64,000 nucleotides of DNA from JBBQVS01 sp963792705 (GCA_963792705.1 CAWBXD010000012.1:558001-622000); one strand, 5' to 3'. Shown: positions 1 to 9,285, counted from the stretch's first letter. Notes: generated from the sequence alone by a model not told the origin. Program-made: numbers and translations.

Positions 1-1
1 A

Positions 2-238
2 CATTTCGCGGCTGGCGTGGGTGGATTCCGCTATATTGACCTGGACACGCCCATGCTTTTAGCTAATGATCCCTTTATAGGCGGGTTTGAGCAAAACGGT
101 GGGGTGTATGATGTATCGGGAATTGAGCGAGGATTGGGAATAGAAAAAAGAAATAAAAACAGGTGGCAAACGAATGTTTGCCACCTGTGTTTTATCTATC
201 TGTATGCTTCTGCTTGCAGATTGAATAGTTCGGCGTAG
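2..238 (+). CDS. C-terminal end of an enolase-superfamily (dipeptide epimerase-like) enzyme, partial
   Basis: Only the last part of the gene is in the window. The frame is open from base 2 and reads HFAAGVGGFRYIDLDTPML, then NDPFIGG, then GIERGLGI. This resembles the end of the catalytic barrel of mandelate racemase/muconate lactonizing enzymes, especially dipeptide epimerases with a YIDLD..LL..DP..GG ending. No stop codon follows GLGI. The frame runs on through the hairpin at 155-193 and stops at 236-238, inside the 3' end of the convergent ABC transporter gene, so the last 25 or so residues look non-native. Family placement rests on a short segment and is tentative. Confidence 0.55.
   Translation, partial: HFAAGVGGFRYIDLDTPMLLANDPFIGGFEQNGGVYDVSGIERGLGIEKRNKNRWQTNVCHLCFIYLYASACRLNSSA
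155..193. terminator. Bidirectional hairpin terminator
   Basis: Perfect 13-bp arms (159-171 and 176-188) around a 4-nt loop, flanked by AAAA on the left and TTTT on the right, so it can act on both strands. It lies between the convergent partial gene and the ABC exporter. Confidence 0.8.
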
Positions 239-2073
239 CGACCGTCGAGTTCCATCAGTTCCTCGTGGGAGCCGTTTTCAAGGATGGTACCGTTTTCTAG
301 CACAAAGATGCGGTCGGCAAGGCGCACGGTGCTGAAGCGGTGACTGATGAAGATGGCGGTTTTGCCATCGGTCAGGGCGCGGAAGTGCGAGAAGACTTCT
401 GATTCGGCCTGAGCGTCAAGCGAACTTGTGGGTTCGTCGAGAATGAGGATACGCGCGTCACGCATAAAGGCACGTGCTAGCGCGACCTTTTGCCATTCGC
501 CGCCGCTCAACTGTGTTCCCTTGTCGAACCATTTGCCGAGCATGGTATCGTATTGTTCGGGCAGTTTCTCGATGACCGCATTGGCACCACTCTTACGGGC
601 GGCACTCGCCACAAGTTCGCTGTTCTCCACCTGAGCAATACGCCCCACACCGATGTTTTCGCGTGCGCTCATAAAGTACGTCACGTAATCCTGGAAGATA
701 ACGCCCACTTGCCCACGTAACTCTTGCAAATCATATTCTTTGATGTTGCGCCCACCGATCAAGATTTCACCATCATCTGGATCATACAAGCGTGTCAGAA
801 GTTTGACCATCGTCGTTTTGCCCGCGCCGTTACGCCCGACGAGCGCGATAGATTCACCTGCCTCAATCTTGAAACTTACGTGCTTCAATGCATACTGCGT
901 CAGTGGGTCTTTACCGGGGTAGGTAAAGCTCACGTCGCGAAACTCGATGTCGAGACCCTTTACATTGGCGTTGGGTAACACTGGCTCTGGTTTGGCTGGC
1001 GAGATAATCTTTGGTGCATAGGTCAGAAAATCGAATAGCGTATTGATGTACAGGTTATTCTCATAAGTACTAGAGATATCGTTCAACAGGTTTTGAAAGC
1101 TTTGACCAGCCTGTACAGCCGCTTGTGTATAGGCAATCAGGCCGCTTATACCTAGCGCGCCAGTCACGGCACGTATCGCAACATAGAGATAAATTCCTGT
1201 ATTAGCAGCACCCGTTAAACCAGTCCACACAAAGTTCATCAGGTAGCGTTTCAGCAGCACAGCCTTGCTTTCTTCGTAAAACTTGTTTGCGAAGCGACGG
1301 AACTGTGAGATAAAGTAATCGCCCAGCGTGAACAATTTTATCTCTTTATTGTACGTATCCGTTGTCATCAACGTTTGAATATAGCTCATCTTGCGGCGTT
1401 CTGGCGATTGACGGCGCATCATTTGATACCCTCTCCAACCATATTTCGCGCTAGAAATGAAAGCTGGGATAGGAATGATCAGGGCGATAATGGCTAACCA
1501 CCATTCGAGTTGCAACAGAATTGCGATCACCGAGAACAGTGTCACCATTGTGCGGAACAGGTCAAAGGTCTGCGAAATCATCGAGACAGGCTGATAGGTC
1601 GATTGGTCGGTTGCCTGGCGCAGCTTGTCATAAAAAGCGGGGTCTTCAAAGAAGGATAAATCTAAAGTATTCGACTTCTCAAGGACGAGCAGTTGTATTT
1701 TGTTGGAGACCTTTTCTTGTAAAAGCTGCTGGACAATGTTGCCAAGCGTGCTTAACAGGCTTGTCAACAGCACAACCCCTAGTTGCAGACCGACTGGAAA
1801 CCAGATGGGGTTGATCGAGTGTATTCTAATACCGGACTCGACGCTAGCAACGACGAGTCGCGTAATCTCGATGCTCAGAGCTGGCATAAAGCCCTGTAGA
1901 ATGCTGAGTATACCCATAAGCACAGTGAACAATGCACTTGCGGACAACACAAGTTTCATCACACGTGGGATACTTGCGAATGCAATAGGCACCTGTCGTA
2001 GACTAAAACCATCCTCGTCGGGATTGCGGTTTCGTCTCCGTGAAACGGGTGCAGGATTAACGGTTTGGCTCAT
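196..2073 (-). CDS. ABC exporter, fused permease and ATPase (ABCB/MsbA type)
   Basis: Half-transporter with an N-terminal six-helix membrane domain (about residues 40-350) and a C-terminal nucleotide-binding domain. Visible ATPase motifs are Walker A GRNGAGKTT (about 413), the Q-loop around VIFQDY, signature LSGGEWQ (about 522), Walker B ILILDEPTSSLD (about 541) and the H-loop ISHR (about 578). Such proteins dimerise and export lipids, drugs or peptides; the substrate cannot be told from sequence. An in-frame start exists 22 codons upstream, but ATG at 2073 follows AAGAAAGAG at better spacing, with another ATG two codons earlier. It appears to be a single-gene unit with its own terminator. 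Confidence 0.88.
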   Translation of the reverse strand: MSQTVNPAPVSRRRNRNPDEDGFSLRQVPIAFASIPRVMKLVLSASALFTVLMGILSILQGFMPALSIEITRLVVASVESGIRIHSINPIWFPVGLQLGVVLLTSLLSTLGNIVQQLLQEKVSNKIQLLVLEKSNTLDLSFFEDPAFYDKLRQATDQSTYQPVSMISQTFDLFRTMVTLFSVIAILLQLEWWLAIIALIIPIPAFISSAKYGWRGYQMMRRQSPERRKMSYIQTLMTTDTYNKEIKLFTLGDYFISQFRRFANKFYEESKAVLLKRYLMNFVWTGLTGAANTGIYLYVAIRAVTGALGISGLIAYTQAAVQAGQSFQNLLNDISSTYENNLYINTLFDFLTYAPKIISPAKPEPVLPNANVKGLDIEFRDVSFTYPGKDPLTQYALKHVSFKIEAGESIALVGRNGAGKTTMVKLLTRLYDPDDGEILIGGRNIKEYDLQELRGQVGVIFQDYVTYFMSARENIGVGRIAQVENSELVASAARKSGANAVIEKLPEQYDTMLGKWFDKGTQLSGGEWQKVALARAFMRDARILILDEPTSSLDAQAESEVFSHFRALTDGKTAIFISHRFSTVRLADRIFVLENGTILENGSHEELMELDGRYAELFNLQAEAYR

Positions 2074-2441
2074 GGGCATGCTCTTTCTTATGCTACAGAT
2101 AATTTTTCCGTCCAAGCATACCATAGAAGTACGAAACAAGTATTGTCATTATAGCTAGTTTTCGCCCCTGTTGTTTTCTACAGGGATATTTTTGATGGGT
2201 ATGAAACGATTGACGTATGCTATAATTCTTGTATGCTTATATAGTGGTAGCACGGTTAGGCCAAATCCGTAGAGATATCCCCTTGTTAGGGTTACGCTCG
2301 CCGAATGATTCTATCTTCAGCAAGAATGCTCATATACAAAGGAACACCCCTACGGCTCTATTTCCAAATGCATTGTGCCCTTTATAAGAGAGGGTTTTGA
2401 TGCACATGTACAGTTAGCCAAATAGAGAGGGAATATAGACT
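2074..2441. other. Intergenic region upstream of the carboxypeptidase
   Basis: About 370 bases without a convincing gene. The only recognisable signal is the extended -10 element TGCTATAAT at 2218-2226. If it drives the downstream gene the leader would be about 210 nt. No tRNA, repeat-family copy or strong hairpin was seen here. Confidence 0.5.
2218..2226 (+). promoter_or_regulatory. Extended -10 promoter element TGCTATAAT
   Basis: A perfect TATAAT preceded by TG and one base, the classical extended -10 form. No good -35 hexamer is present at standard spacing. The same nonamer occurs upstream of two other genes (19852 and 20157). It probably drives the M32 carboxypeptidase gene with a long leader. 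Confidence 0.4.
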
Positions 2442-4016
2442 ATGGCTTTAGTTAAACAGAACACGACCGGAGAAGATACGGCGGCAACGCCTGATTTTAC
2501 ACGGAGCGATACACGTATTAGCGCGCTGCTTGACCAGATGCGCGATATTGTTGCCTTGAATGATCTTGGTAGCCTGGCAGGTTGGGACCAAAATACACAG
2601 ATGCCGAGTGGGGCCGCCGAGGTACGCGGCACACAGATGGCGGTCCTGCAAGGTGTTCTGCATGATAGGTGGAGCAGCGATAAGCTAGGGAAATTGCTTG
2701 CTGAACTCGAAGCACCTGTTCAGAGCGCACCGTTTACCGATGCTGACCGAGGACTGATACGACAGGCATTACGAGGCCATACGCGCAGTATCAAATTGCC
2801 GCGTTCGCTTGTCGAGGAGACCGCACGACACGAGGCCGCGAGCTATGACGCGTGGCACAAGGCACGCAAAAACAACGATTTCGCCAGCTTCGCACCACTG
2901 CTTGCACACACCATTGAGCTACAGCGTGAGACCGCCGACCTGATGGGCTATGTCGAGTCACGCTATGATGCCTTGCTCGACGATTACGAGCCGGGGTTGA
3001 CCACAACTCGCGTCAACGCGCTCTTCACGCCTATACGTGCCATCAGTACCGCATTGCTGAAACGCATTGTGGAGAGTGGCAATACGGTAGACACCTCATG
3101 CTTGCAAGGACATTTTGCCTCGGCGAAACAGGTCGAGTTGAGCGTAGCAATTCTCAAGGGTATGGGCTACGACTTCACCTATGGAGCCATCGCGCAATCG
3201 CCGCATCCCTTCACGACAAATATGGGAACACCGTTTGATGTACGCGTCACGATTCGCACGAACGAACAGTTATTGCAACAATCCTTGATGGCTGCGATTC
3301 ACGAAGGCGGACACGCGCTCTATGAGCAGGGTAGCGCATCAACCCTCGTCAATACTCCTGTTGCAGGCGGTGCCTCGCTGGGCATTCACGAGTCACAATC
3401 GCGCCTATGGGAAAACGCGATTGGACGTTCGACACCATACTGGCAGGGACAGTTCGGCTTGGTGCAGAAGGTATTTCCAGAGCAATATGCCAACGTGGAT
3501 GCCGCGACATTCGCCCGTGCGTTAAACCATGTCGAGCCAAGCCTGATTCGTGTTGAGGCCGACGAGGTGACATACAACCTGCATATTATCATCCGTTTTG
3601 AGCTAGAAAAGGCAATGGTCAATGGTGAAGTTGCGGTTGAGTCGTTGCCACGCATGTGGAACGAGAAGTATCAGGAATATCTTGGCATCACGCCCCCAAG
3701 CGATGCCGATGGTATTCTGCAAGATGTACACTGGACAAGCGGCTTTGGCTACTTTCCAACGTACACGCTGGGCAATCTGAACTCGGCGCAGATACTCAAC
3801 ACATTGCACAAGGCTCTCCCGAATTTTGACGAGTTGTTGGCACAGGGCAATACATCTACCATCCTCAACTGGTTGCGTGAGCACATGTACAACGTCGGAG
3901 CAATCTATCAGCCCGACGAGTTAATGCAGCGCGTGACTGGCGAGTCGCTCAACCCCGACTACTTCACGAATTATCTGGTTGGTAAATTCGAGAAGATATA
4001 CGGGTTAACAAAGTAA
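2442..4016 (+). CDS. M32 family metallocarboxypeptidase (carboxypeptidase Taq type)
   Basis: 524 residues, close to the usual length of M32 enzymes (about 500). The zinc site HEGGH is at residues 287-291 (AAIHEGGHALYEQ), followed about 30 residues later by HESQSRLWEN, the M32 motif carrying the third ligand region. The later segment DEVTYNLHIIIRFELEK is also typical of the family. These cytoplasmic enzymes remove C-terminal amino acids from peptides using a metal ion. The ATG follows AGAGAGGGA at a reasonable distance. The gene ends at a long hairpin (4020-4073) and appears monocistronic. Confidence 0.93.
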   Translation: MALVKQNTTGEDTAATPDFTRSDTRISALLDQMRDIVALNDLGSLAGWDQNTQMPSGAAEVRGTQMAVLQGVLHDRWSSDKLGKLLAELEAPVQSAPFTDADRGLIRQALRGHTRSIKLPRSLVEETARHEAASYDAWHKARKNNDFASFAPLLAHTIELQRETADLMGYVESRYDALLDDYEPGLTTTRVNALFTPIRAISTALLKRIVESGNTVDTSCLQGHFASAKQVELSVAILKGMGYDFTYGAIAQSPHPFTTNMGTPFDVRVTIRTNEQLLQQSLMAAIHEGGHALYEQGSASTLVNTPVAGGASLGIHESQSRLWENAIGRSTPYWQGQFGLVQKVFPEQYANVDAATFARALNHVEPSLIRVEADEVTYNLHIIIRFELEKAMVNGEVAVESLPRMWNEKYQEYLGITPPSDADGILQDVHWTSGFGYFPTYTLGNLNSAQILNTLHKALPNFDELLAQGNTSTILNWLREHMYNVGAIYQPDELMQRVTGESLNPDYFTNYLVGKFEKIYGLTK

Positions 4017-4019
4017 TTT

Positions 4020-4073
4020 TGTAGCGTGATATGCAGATGTGCGTCGTGGCGCGCATCTGCATATCACGCTACA
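4020..4073. terminator. Long hairpin terminator after the carboxypeptidase gene
   Basis: About 20-bp near-perfect arms beginning TGTAGCGTGA and ending TCACGCTACA, starting 3 nt after the stop codon. It covers the upstream in-frame start of the next gene, which supports the later ATG at 4105 for that gene. Confidence 0.75.
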
Positions 4074-4104
4074 TTTCCTCATATGGAAAGCGAGTCTGTA
4101 TCTT

Positions 4105-5799
4105 ATGTCCACTACCACTCCTAGCCCCAAAGATGCTTCCATAGAAGAAAAGGCTGTGGTTGAACCATCTAATCATAGCTTTCAGGGGATATGGCTCATC
4201 ATCCTTGTATTGGTCGCGGGCGCGGCCTCTCTTTCGGTTGAGTTCGCCGCCTCTCGCTTGCTCGCGCCCTACTTTGGCACATCGCTGTTTGTCTGGGCCA
4301 ACCTGATTGGTCTGATTCTGCTCTATCTCACCATCGGTTATTATGCCGGTGGACGCATAGCCGACCGCTATCCTCGTCCCATCGTCTTGTATGGACTTAC
4401 CGCCACCTCAGCCTTGCTGATAAGCCTGATTCCTGTTCTATCGCGTCCCATTCTTAGCTGGTCGCAATTGGCGTTCGCCACGTATTCTATCGGTGTATTT
4501 TATGGCTCGTTAGTCTCTGTGATTTTGCTATTCGCCATTCCAATGATTCTGCTTGGCTGTGTTTCACCGTTCGCCATACGTCTTTGTACAGCACAAGTAG
4601 TGCGCTCCGGTCGTACCGCTGGACAACTTTACGCAATATCAACTATTGGTAGCATATTCGGCACCTTTTTTCCGGTTTTCGTCCTCATCCCCTATCTCGG
4701 CACCTACATGACCTTCTTTACAACTGCTCTTGCATTGTTGCTCGTCTCTCTCGTCGGTATACTAAGCACACAACGCAGAAATGATTCGCCCAGCGATGGT
4801 AGTGGCAATGGTTTTGTTCATACAACACCTTCAAAGAAGAGCAACAGTACACGCCTGTTCTCGCTTCTGCTACTCATCCCGATGGGTCTGACTCTTTTTG
4901 GTATTCAAGGTCCAATCAAGCCACCAAGTGGAACCAATGGTGGTGGAGTGCTTGTCGCTGAAAGGGAGTCGGCTTACAACTATATTCAGGTCGTGCGTGT
5001 GGGCAACGAGATGCAACTGGTGCTCAATGAAGGACTGGCGGTTCACTCGATTTATGACCCTGACCGCGTTTTGACCACTGGCCCCTGGGATTACTTTCTG
5101 GTAGCACCCTACTTCAATAACCCGCCCTTCACGCCACAGCAGGTACGCAAGGTGTGCATTATCGGGTTGGGCGCAGGGACTATTCCGCATGAATTTACCA
5201 GCGTCTATGGTCCCTCCGTCTCGATTGATGGCGTGGAGATCGATGGTGATATCGTCAACATGGGCCGCAAATACTTTGCCATGACCGAGCCAAATCTTCA
5301 TGTCACGGTGCAAGATGGACGCTACTTTATGCAAACCACCGCACAGAAGTACGACCTCGTTGGCATCGACGCCTATCAGCAGCCTTATGTCCCTTTCCAG
5401 TTGACCACCAGCGAATTCTTTCACGAAGTGCAAAACCACCTCACTCCAACGGGCGTTGCAGTAATCAATGCCGGACGTACCTCGAATGACTATCGCCTGG
5501 TCAATGCCCTATCACAGACGATGCGCTCCGTCTTCTCCAACGTCTATATCATAGATACGGCACGTTTCTCCAATAGTATCATCATTGGCACTAACGCCCA
5601 TACAGCTTTAGACAACTTCCAGGCAAACGCAAAAGCAACAAGCAACACGTCCCTGCAAAGCGTCATGAATGAAAGCATCAACTACGGCAATATCCGTGAG
5701 GAACACACCGCCCGTGCTAACTTCACCGATGACCGCGCCCCTGTAGAACAGTTGATTGATTCCATTATCCTGAACTTCGCCACAAACGCGAAGGGATAA
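4105..5799 (+). CDS. Membrane-fused spermidine synthase-like protein
   Basis: 564 residues. The first 280 or so form about eight hydrophobic segments (for example SLSVEFAASRLLAPYFGTS near the start). The C-terminal half is a class I methyltransferase-like fold of the spermidine synthase family, with the nucleotide-binding motif CIIGLGAGTIPHEF (about 351) followed by VEIDGDIV (about 377) and VQDGRYF. Proteins of this architecture are often named spermidine synthase, but the aminopropyltransferase activity of fused membrane forms is mostly unproven. Start chosen at ATG 4105 after GGAAAGCGAG; the longer frame begins within the preceding terminator hairpin. Confidence 0.82.
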   Translation: MSTTTPSPKDASIEEKAVVEPSNHSFQGIWLIILVLVAGAASLSVEFAASRLLAPYFGTSLFVWANLIGLILLYLTIGYYAGGRIADRYPRPIVLYGLTATSALLISLIPVLSRPILSWSQLAFATYSIGVFYGSLVSVILLFAIPMILLGCVSPFAIRLCTAQVVRSGRTAGQLYAISTIGSIFGTFFPVFVLIPYLGTYMTFFTTALALLLVSLVGILSTQRRNDSPSDGSGNGFVHTTPSKKSNSTRLFSLLLLIPMGLTLFGIQGPIKPPSGTNGGGVLVAERESAYNYIQVVRVGNEMQLVLNEGLAVHSIYDPDRVLTTGPWDYFLVAPYFNNPPFTPQQVRKVCIIGLGAGTIPHEFTSVYGPSVSIDGVEIDGDIVNMGRKYFAMTEPNLHVTVQDGRYFMQTTAQKYDLVGIDAYQQPYVPFQLTTSEFFHEVQNHLTPTGVAVINAGRTSNDYRLVNALSQTMRSVFSNVYIIDTARFSNSIIIGTNAHTALDNFQANAKATSNTSLQSVMNESINYGNIREEHTARANFTDDRAPVEQLIDSIILNFATNAKG

Positions 5800-5801
5800 A
5801 A

Positions 5802-5858
5802 ATGTGAGCTATGAAAATGCACTATCCCTTTGAGATAGTGCATTTTCACAACTCACAT
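5802..5858. terminator. Bidirectional hairpin terminator
   Basis: Long imperfect hairpin between convergent genes, with about 7-bp outer and 15-bp inner arms (ATGAAAATGCACTATC pairing with its complement). Its right arm contains the stop codon of the MFS gene. Confidence 0.75.
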
Positions 5859-7103
5859 CCGCAAAAACTTTCGGCGTTCTAACATGAGGATCGTAAGGCC
5901 ACCGATAAGCACACAGACACCGTAGGCGATACCCATCGCGAAAAGGGGATAACGAAAATTGATGCTGTACAATTGGCTAAAACCGCTTGCTCCGACAAAG
6001 GCCCCCACCAGACCAATCGCGCCATAGACACCTTGTACCTGTGCGCGTACATTGCTAGCTGAAGATGCGGCAACGTGTGCATCAATAGCGGGTTGAATAA
6101 AAGAATAGACAACACCATGTACAGTGAAAAAGATAATCACAACGAGCATTGTATTGGCAAGACCATAAATCAGATAGAGCGGCACCTGTGCCAGTCCAAA
6201 GACAAGAATGAGCCATGAGCGATAGCGTGTGCGGTCCGCAACCTGTCCTCCAAACGCGGACAAGAGCATATTGGGAATAGCCCACATCATATAGGTAATA
6301 CCGATAATCGTGACAGAGGCACCGAGATGGTCGTGCAACCAGAGCGGCATCAACGTCTGATCAAACCCAAGATATAGGTAATCACCAAAGGCGATGAGGT
6401 ATGCCGCCATAAGCGGTAGTGCGAAAAGGGCCTTGTAGGAAACCTTGCTTTTCGCCCTATCGTTCTGAAGCAAGCTTGGGCTTGTGTTATGAACCATCAG
6501 CACCACGATGACAACGGCAAGCACGCGAAAGCCAACCGCACCAACAAAGGCGGCGGAATAGCCAAAAGCCGCTAAAAAGCCGCCGAGACCTGGACCGAGC
6601 AAGAAGCCTGCATTGAAGAACGCACCAAAGATGCCATAGGCTTCGCCCTGCTTCTCGGATGGTACGGTATCAATAATCAAGGCGCGAGCGGCTGGAAGCA
6701 GGGCAGCGGTGCCTATACCTTCTATAAAGCGTAACACCACAAACGCAACGGGATCAGCAACAACTATATACAGAGCTGAAATAACCGCTTGCGCGATTAG
6801 TCCAACTAGCATCACCTGCTTGCGACCCCAACGGTCCGCTAACCATCCAACCGGATATTGAAAAAGAAAGTTCGAGACCAGATAAGCCGAAGCCATCAAG
6901 CCGATGATTGTGAGGGACGCGCCGCGCGATTGTGCATACAATACACGCACAGGTCCAACCATGCCCACGCCCGAATATGCGGCGCACACGGCAAGCGATA
7001 CGGCTAAAAGAGTACGGTTTTGCCAGAGCAACCCTCTTGTGAGTGCGGAATACCATTTCTTTGTAGATTCTTTTGTCTTAGGGGCATGCTCTGTCGAGGA
7101 CAT
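5853..7103 (-). CDS. MFS transporter (drug/metabolite efflux type)
   Basis: About 416 residues with twelve hydrophobic segments. The loop between helices 2 and 3 carries GWLADRWGRKQVM, the major facilitator signature, and a second copy GGQVADRTRYRSW lies in the C-terminal half. Such proton-driven carriers of about 400 residues usually export drugs or small metabolites; the substrate is unknown. ATG at 7103 is preceded by GAAAGAAG at 8 nt, so it is preferred over an in-frame ATG six codons upstream that lacks a ribosome site. Confidence 0.88.
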   Translation of the reverse strand: MSSTEHAPKTKESTKKWYSALTRGLLWQNRTLLAVSLAVCAAYSGVGMVGPVRVLYAQSRGASLTIIGLMASAYLVSNFLFQYPVGWLADRWGRKQVMLVGLIAQAVISALYIVVADPVAFVVLRFIEGIGTAALLPAARALIIDTVPSEKQGEAYGIFGAFFNAGFLLGPGLGGFLAAFGYSAAFVGAVGFRVLAVVIVVLMVHNTSPSLLQNDRAKSKVSYKALFALPLMAAYLIAFGDYLYLGFDQTLMPLWLHDHLGASVTIIGITYMMWAIPNMLLSAFGGQVADRTRYRSWLILVFGLAQVPLYLIYGLANTMLVVIIFFTVHGVVYSFIQPAIDAHVAASSASNVRAQVQGVYGAIGLVGAFVGASGFSQLYSINFRYPLFAMGIAYGVCVLIGGLTILMLERRKFLRM

Positions 7104-7357
7104 GATGATGGCTTCTTTCATGTAACTAATGCGAGGTAGTTCCTGTATAGACTCTTATTATATGCCCTCGCGCCCATTTGACGCAAGTTCATCAGATTAA
7201 CGACTCCGAATTTCATTTATTAATGCAATGAAAATATTCAAGCGTAAGCACCATACGTCGGGGCAGGGATGAGTTTCCTATGCTAGCGTGTTATAGCGGA
7301 TATGAGGAATATATGTTTCCTCATACACACAGACACGATTAAAGGAGAATTTCATTT

Positions 7358-7774
7358 ATGAGCAGTCCCAACGATTGGAATACGAAGGTCATCGAAGAGT
7401 TTCACGCTAATGGTGGCAAGGTTGGCGGTCAATTCGCAGGCGCAAACTTAGTACTGCTTCACACGATTGGAGCAAAGAGCAACCAACCACGTATTAGTCC
7501 CTTAGTATACTTCAAAGATGGCGACAACTACGTTATCGCCGCGTCCAAAGCTGGCGCCCCGACCAATCCCGATTGGTACTATAATATTGTAGCTCATCCA
7601 GATGTAACGCTTGAGGTGGGTACTGAGCAGTTCAAAGCTCATGCAAGAGTTGCAGAGCAACCAGAGCGTGATCGTCTCTTCGCCAATATCGCCGAGCAAG
7701 CTCCCAATTTTGGTGAGTATCAGAAAAACACGACTCGTGTCATTCCAATTATTGTGTTGGAACGCATAGGGTAA
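7358..7774 (+). CDS. Deazaflavin (F420)-dependent nitroreductase family protein
   Basis: 138 residues, the normal size for this split-barrel family (PF04075, Ddn-like). Characteristic segments are the N-terminal NGGKVGG, LVLLHTIGAKSNQPRISPLV, the central IAASKAGAPTNPDWYYN and HPDVTLEVG. Characterised relatives reduce nitro compounds or quinones with reduced F420, but many members are uncharacterised. The ATG follows AAAGGAG. It stands alone between the MFS gene and a dispersed repeat hairpin. The LLM-class enzyme at 10282 belongs to another family that often uses F420, which suggests the host makes this cofactor. Confidence 0.88.
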   Translation: MSSPNDWNTKVIEEFHANGGKVGGQFAGANLVLLHTIGAKSNQPRISPLVYFKDGDNYVIAASKAGAPTNPDWYYNIVAHPDVTLEVGTEQFKAHARVAEQPERDRLFANIAEQAPNFGEYQKNTTRVIPIIVLERIG

Positions 7775-7833
7775 GTAACCAGGGCACCCGCAAGCTTCAA
7801 CAGTAGGTTTTTTGGGAGGCACAACGAAGTGCC

Positions 7834-7947
7834 TGTAGGGACCGACTCATCGCGTCCTCGTGGCAATCACCTGTCAATGAGGACGCGATGAGTCGGTCCC
7901 TACACATATCCCTACTATTTTGTTAAAGAGCATAATCGGTCCCTACA
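7834..7947. repeat. Dispersed inverted-repeat element, type A (copy 1)
   Basis: Perfect 26-bp inverted arms at 7834-7859 and 7879-7904, beginning TGTAGGGACCGACTCATC, with a 19-nt loop. It is followed by a tail ending in a third partial arm (CGGTCCCTACA at 7937-7947). The same arm-plus-tail arrangement is present in the copy at 36912-37078. It could also act as a terminator for the preceding gene. It belongs to the family described under 34041, 36912, 38377 and 58889. Confidence 0.9.
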
Positions 7948-8043
7948 GACCTCCCTTCGCTTCTTGCCAATAGTCCTATCCGACTGCACATAGCACAAGA
8001 AATGCCATATGATGGAGGCAATTTTGTGAGATCGGGGAAAGCA

Positions 8044-9285
8044 ATGGCAGAACAGCCGTTTCGGGTACAGCAGCAGATAGGACATTACCAGCTTGTACGC
8101 CTGTTGGGACAGGGTGGCTTTGCGGATGTCTATTTGGGTGAACATATTCATCTCAAAACGCTAGCAGCAGTCAAGGTATTGCACTCACGTTTAGCAAATG
8201 AGGACGTGCAGCAGTTCACGCTAGAAGCACAAACGGTGGCACGTCTGCTGCATCCGAATATTGTGCGTGTCCTCGACTTTGGTGTAGAGCACGCATTTCC
8301 CTATCTCGTCATGGATTATGCACCAAATGGTACGTTACGCAAACAGTTTCCGCGCGGCGGTCGTGTACCGCTGGCAACCGTTGTTACTCTGACACGGCAG
8401 ATAGCGGAGGCACTGCAATACGCTCATGAGCAACGTCTCATTCACCGCGACATCAAGCCGGAAAACTTGTTGCTGGGCCGCAATCACGAGGTCTTGCTGA
8501 GTGATTTCGGTATCGCACTGGTCTTACAAAGCTCACGTCTTTATAGCGCGCAGAATATCGCTGGTACCATCTCCTATATGGCACCGGAGCAAATTCAGGC
8601 GCATCCAGGTCCTGCTAGCGACCAGTATTCGCTTGGCGTTGTGGTTTATGAGTGGTTGTGCGGCATACGTCCTTTTGAAGGATCATATACTGAGATAGCT
8701 ATTAAGCACACAATGACGCCCCCACAACCTTTACGCTCACTTGTTCCTGATATGCCGTATGAGGTAGAGCAGGTGGTGATGACTGCGCTTCAAAAGGACC
8801 CAACGCGACGTTTCCCCACGGTGCTTGCCTTCGCACATGCCCTTGAACAGATAGTGACACGTCACGCATCACAGTCTTCCGTATCGACATTTGTGAAACC
8901 ACCCTCGCTGCCTTTATCGTCATCACCACAACAAGGTTCTGTAAACTCGTCGGCATATACTGCGAGATTTGCGACATCCATGATGCCACAATCATTTCAT
9001 CAAGGGCAGTATGTCACACTTCCGTCGGCGTTGCCTCAAGCAGCCGCACAAGGATATTATCCACAGCCATCAGCCGTACCTTCTAGCACACCATTGCCAG
9101 TGCAGGAACGAGGGCGCGGTTCGCTTTCACGACGTGCATTTCTCATTGGCGGGGGTATGCTAGGAGCAACCAGATTGGTGGAGCAACGGTATGGGCGTTG
9201 CTCTCTTCTCACCCAACTATTACTACTTTCGTGCCTCAGGGATCGCCGAAGCCAAAAAGCACATCTCCAAGCACAACATTTATAA
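8044..9285 (+). CDS. Serine/threonine protein kinase (frameshifted relative to its WD40 half)
   Basis: Eukaryotic-type kinase domain over about the first 270 residues: glycine loop LGQGGFADVYLG, lysine in AAVKVL, catalytic loop HRDIKPENLLL (about 133), DFGIA (about 153), and APEQ in the activation segment. A Pro/Ser/Gln-rich linker follows, then a possible membrane segment starting RRAFLIGGGMLGAT. The frame then degenerates and stops at 9285, while WD40 repeats begin in another frame. Removing 17 bases (9163-9179) would fuse the two. ATG 8044 follows GGGGAAAG and is preferred over one 14 codons upstream. The kinase domain itself looks intact. Confidence 0.85.
   Translation: MAEQPFRVQQQIGHYQLVRLLGQGGFADVYLGEHIHLKTLAAVKVLHSRLANEDVQQFTLEAQTVARLLHPNIVRVLDFGVEHAFPYLVMDYAPNGTLRKQFPRGGRVPLATVVTLTRQIAEALQYAHEQRLIHRDIKPENLLLGRNHEVLLSDFGIALVLQSSRLYSAQNIAGTISYMAPEQIQAHPGPASDQYSLGVVVYEWLCGIRPFEGSYTEIAIKHTMTPPQPLRSLVPDMPYEVEQVVMTALQKDPTRRFPTVLAFAHALEQIVTRHASQSSVSTFVKPPSLPLSSSPQQGSVNSSAYTARFATSMMPQSFHQGQYVTLPSALPQAAAQGYYPQPSAVPSSTPLPVQERGRGSLSRRAFLIGGGMLGATRLVEQRYGRCSLLTQLLLLSCLRDRRSQKAHLQAQHL

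Noticed and set aside
4870..5439. 189-codon open frame on the minus strand
   Set aside because: It lies wholly antisense to the spermidine-synthase-like gene, shows no family motif and has no ribosome site; it is a shadow frame.
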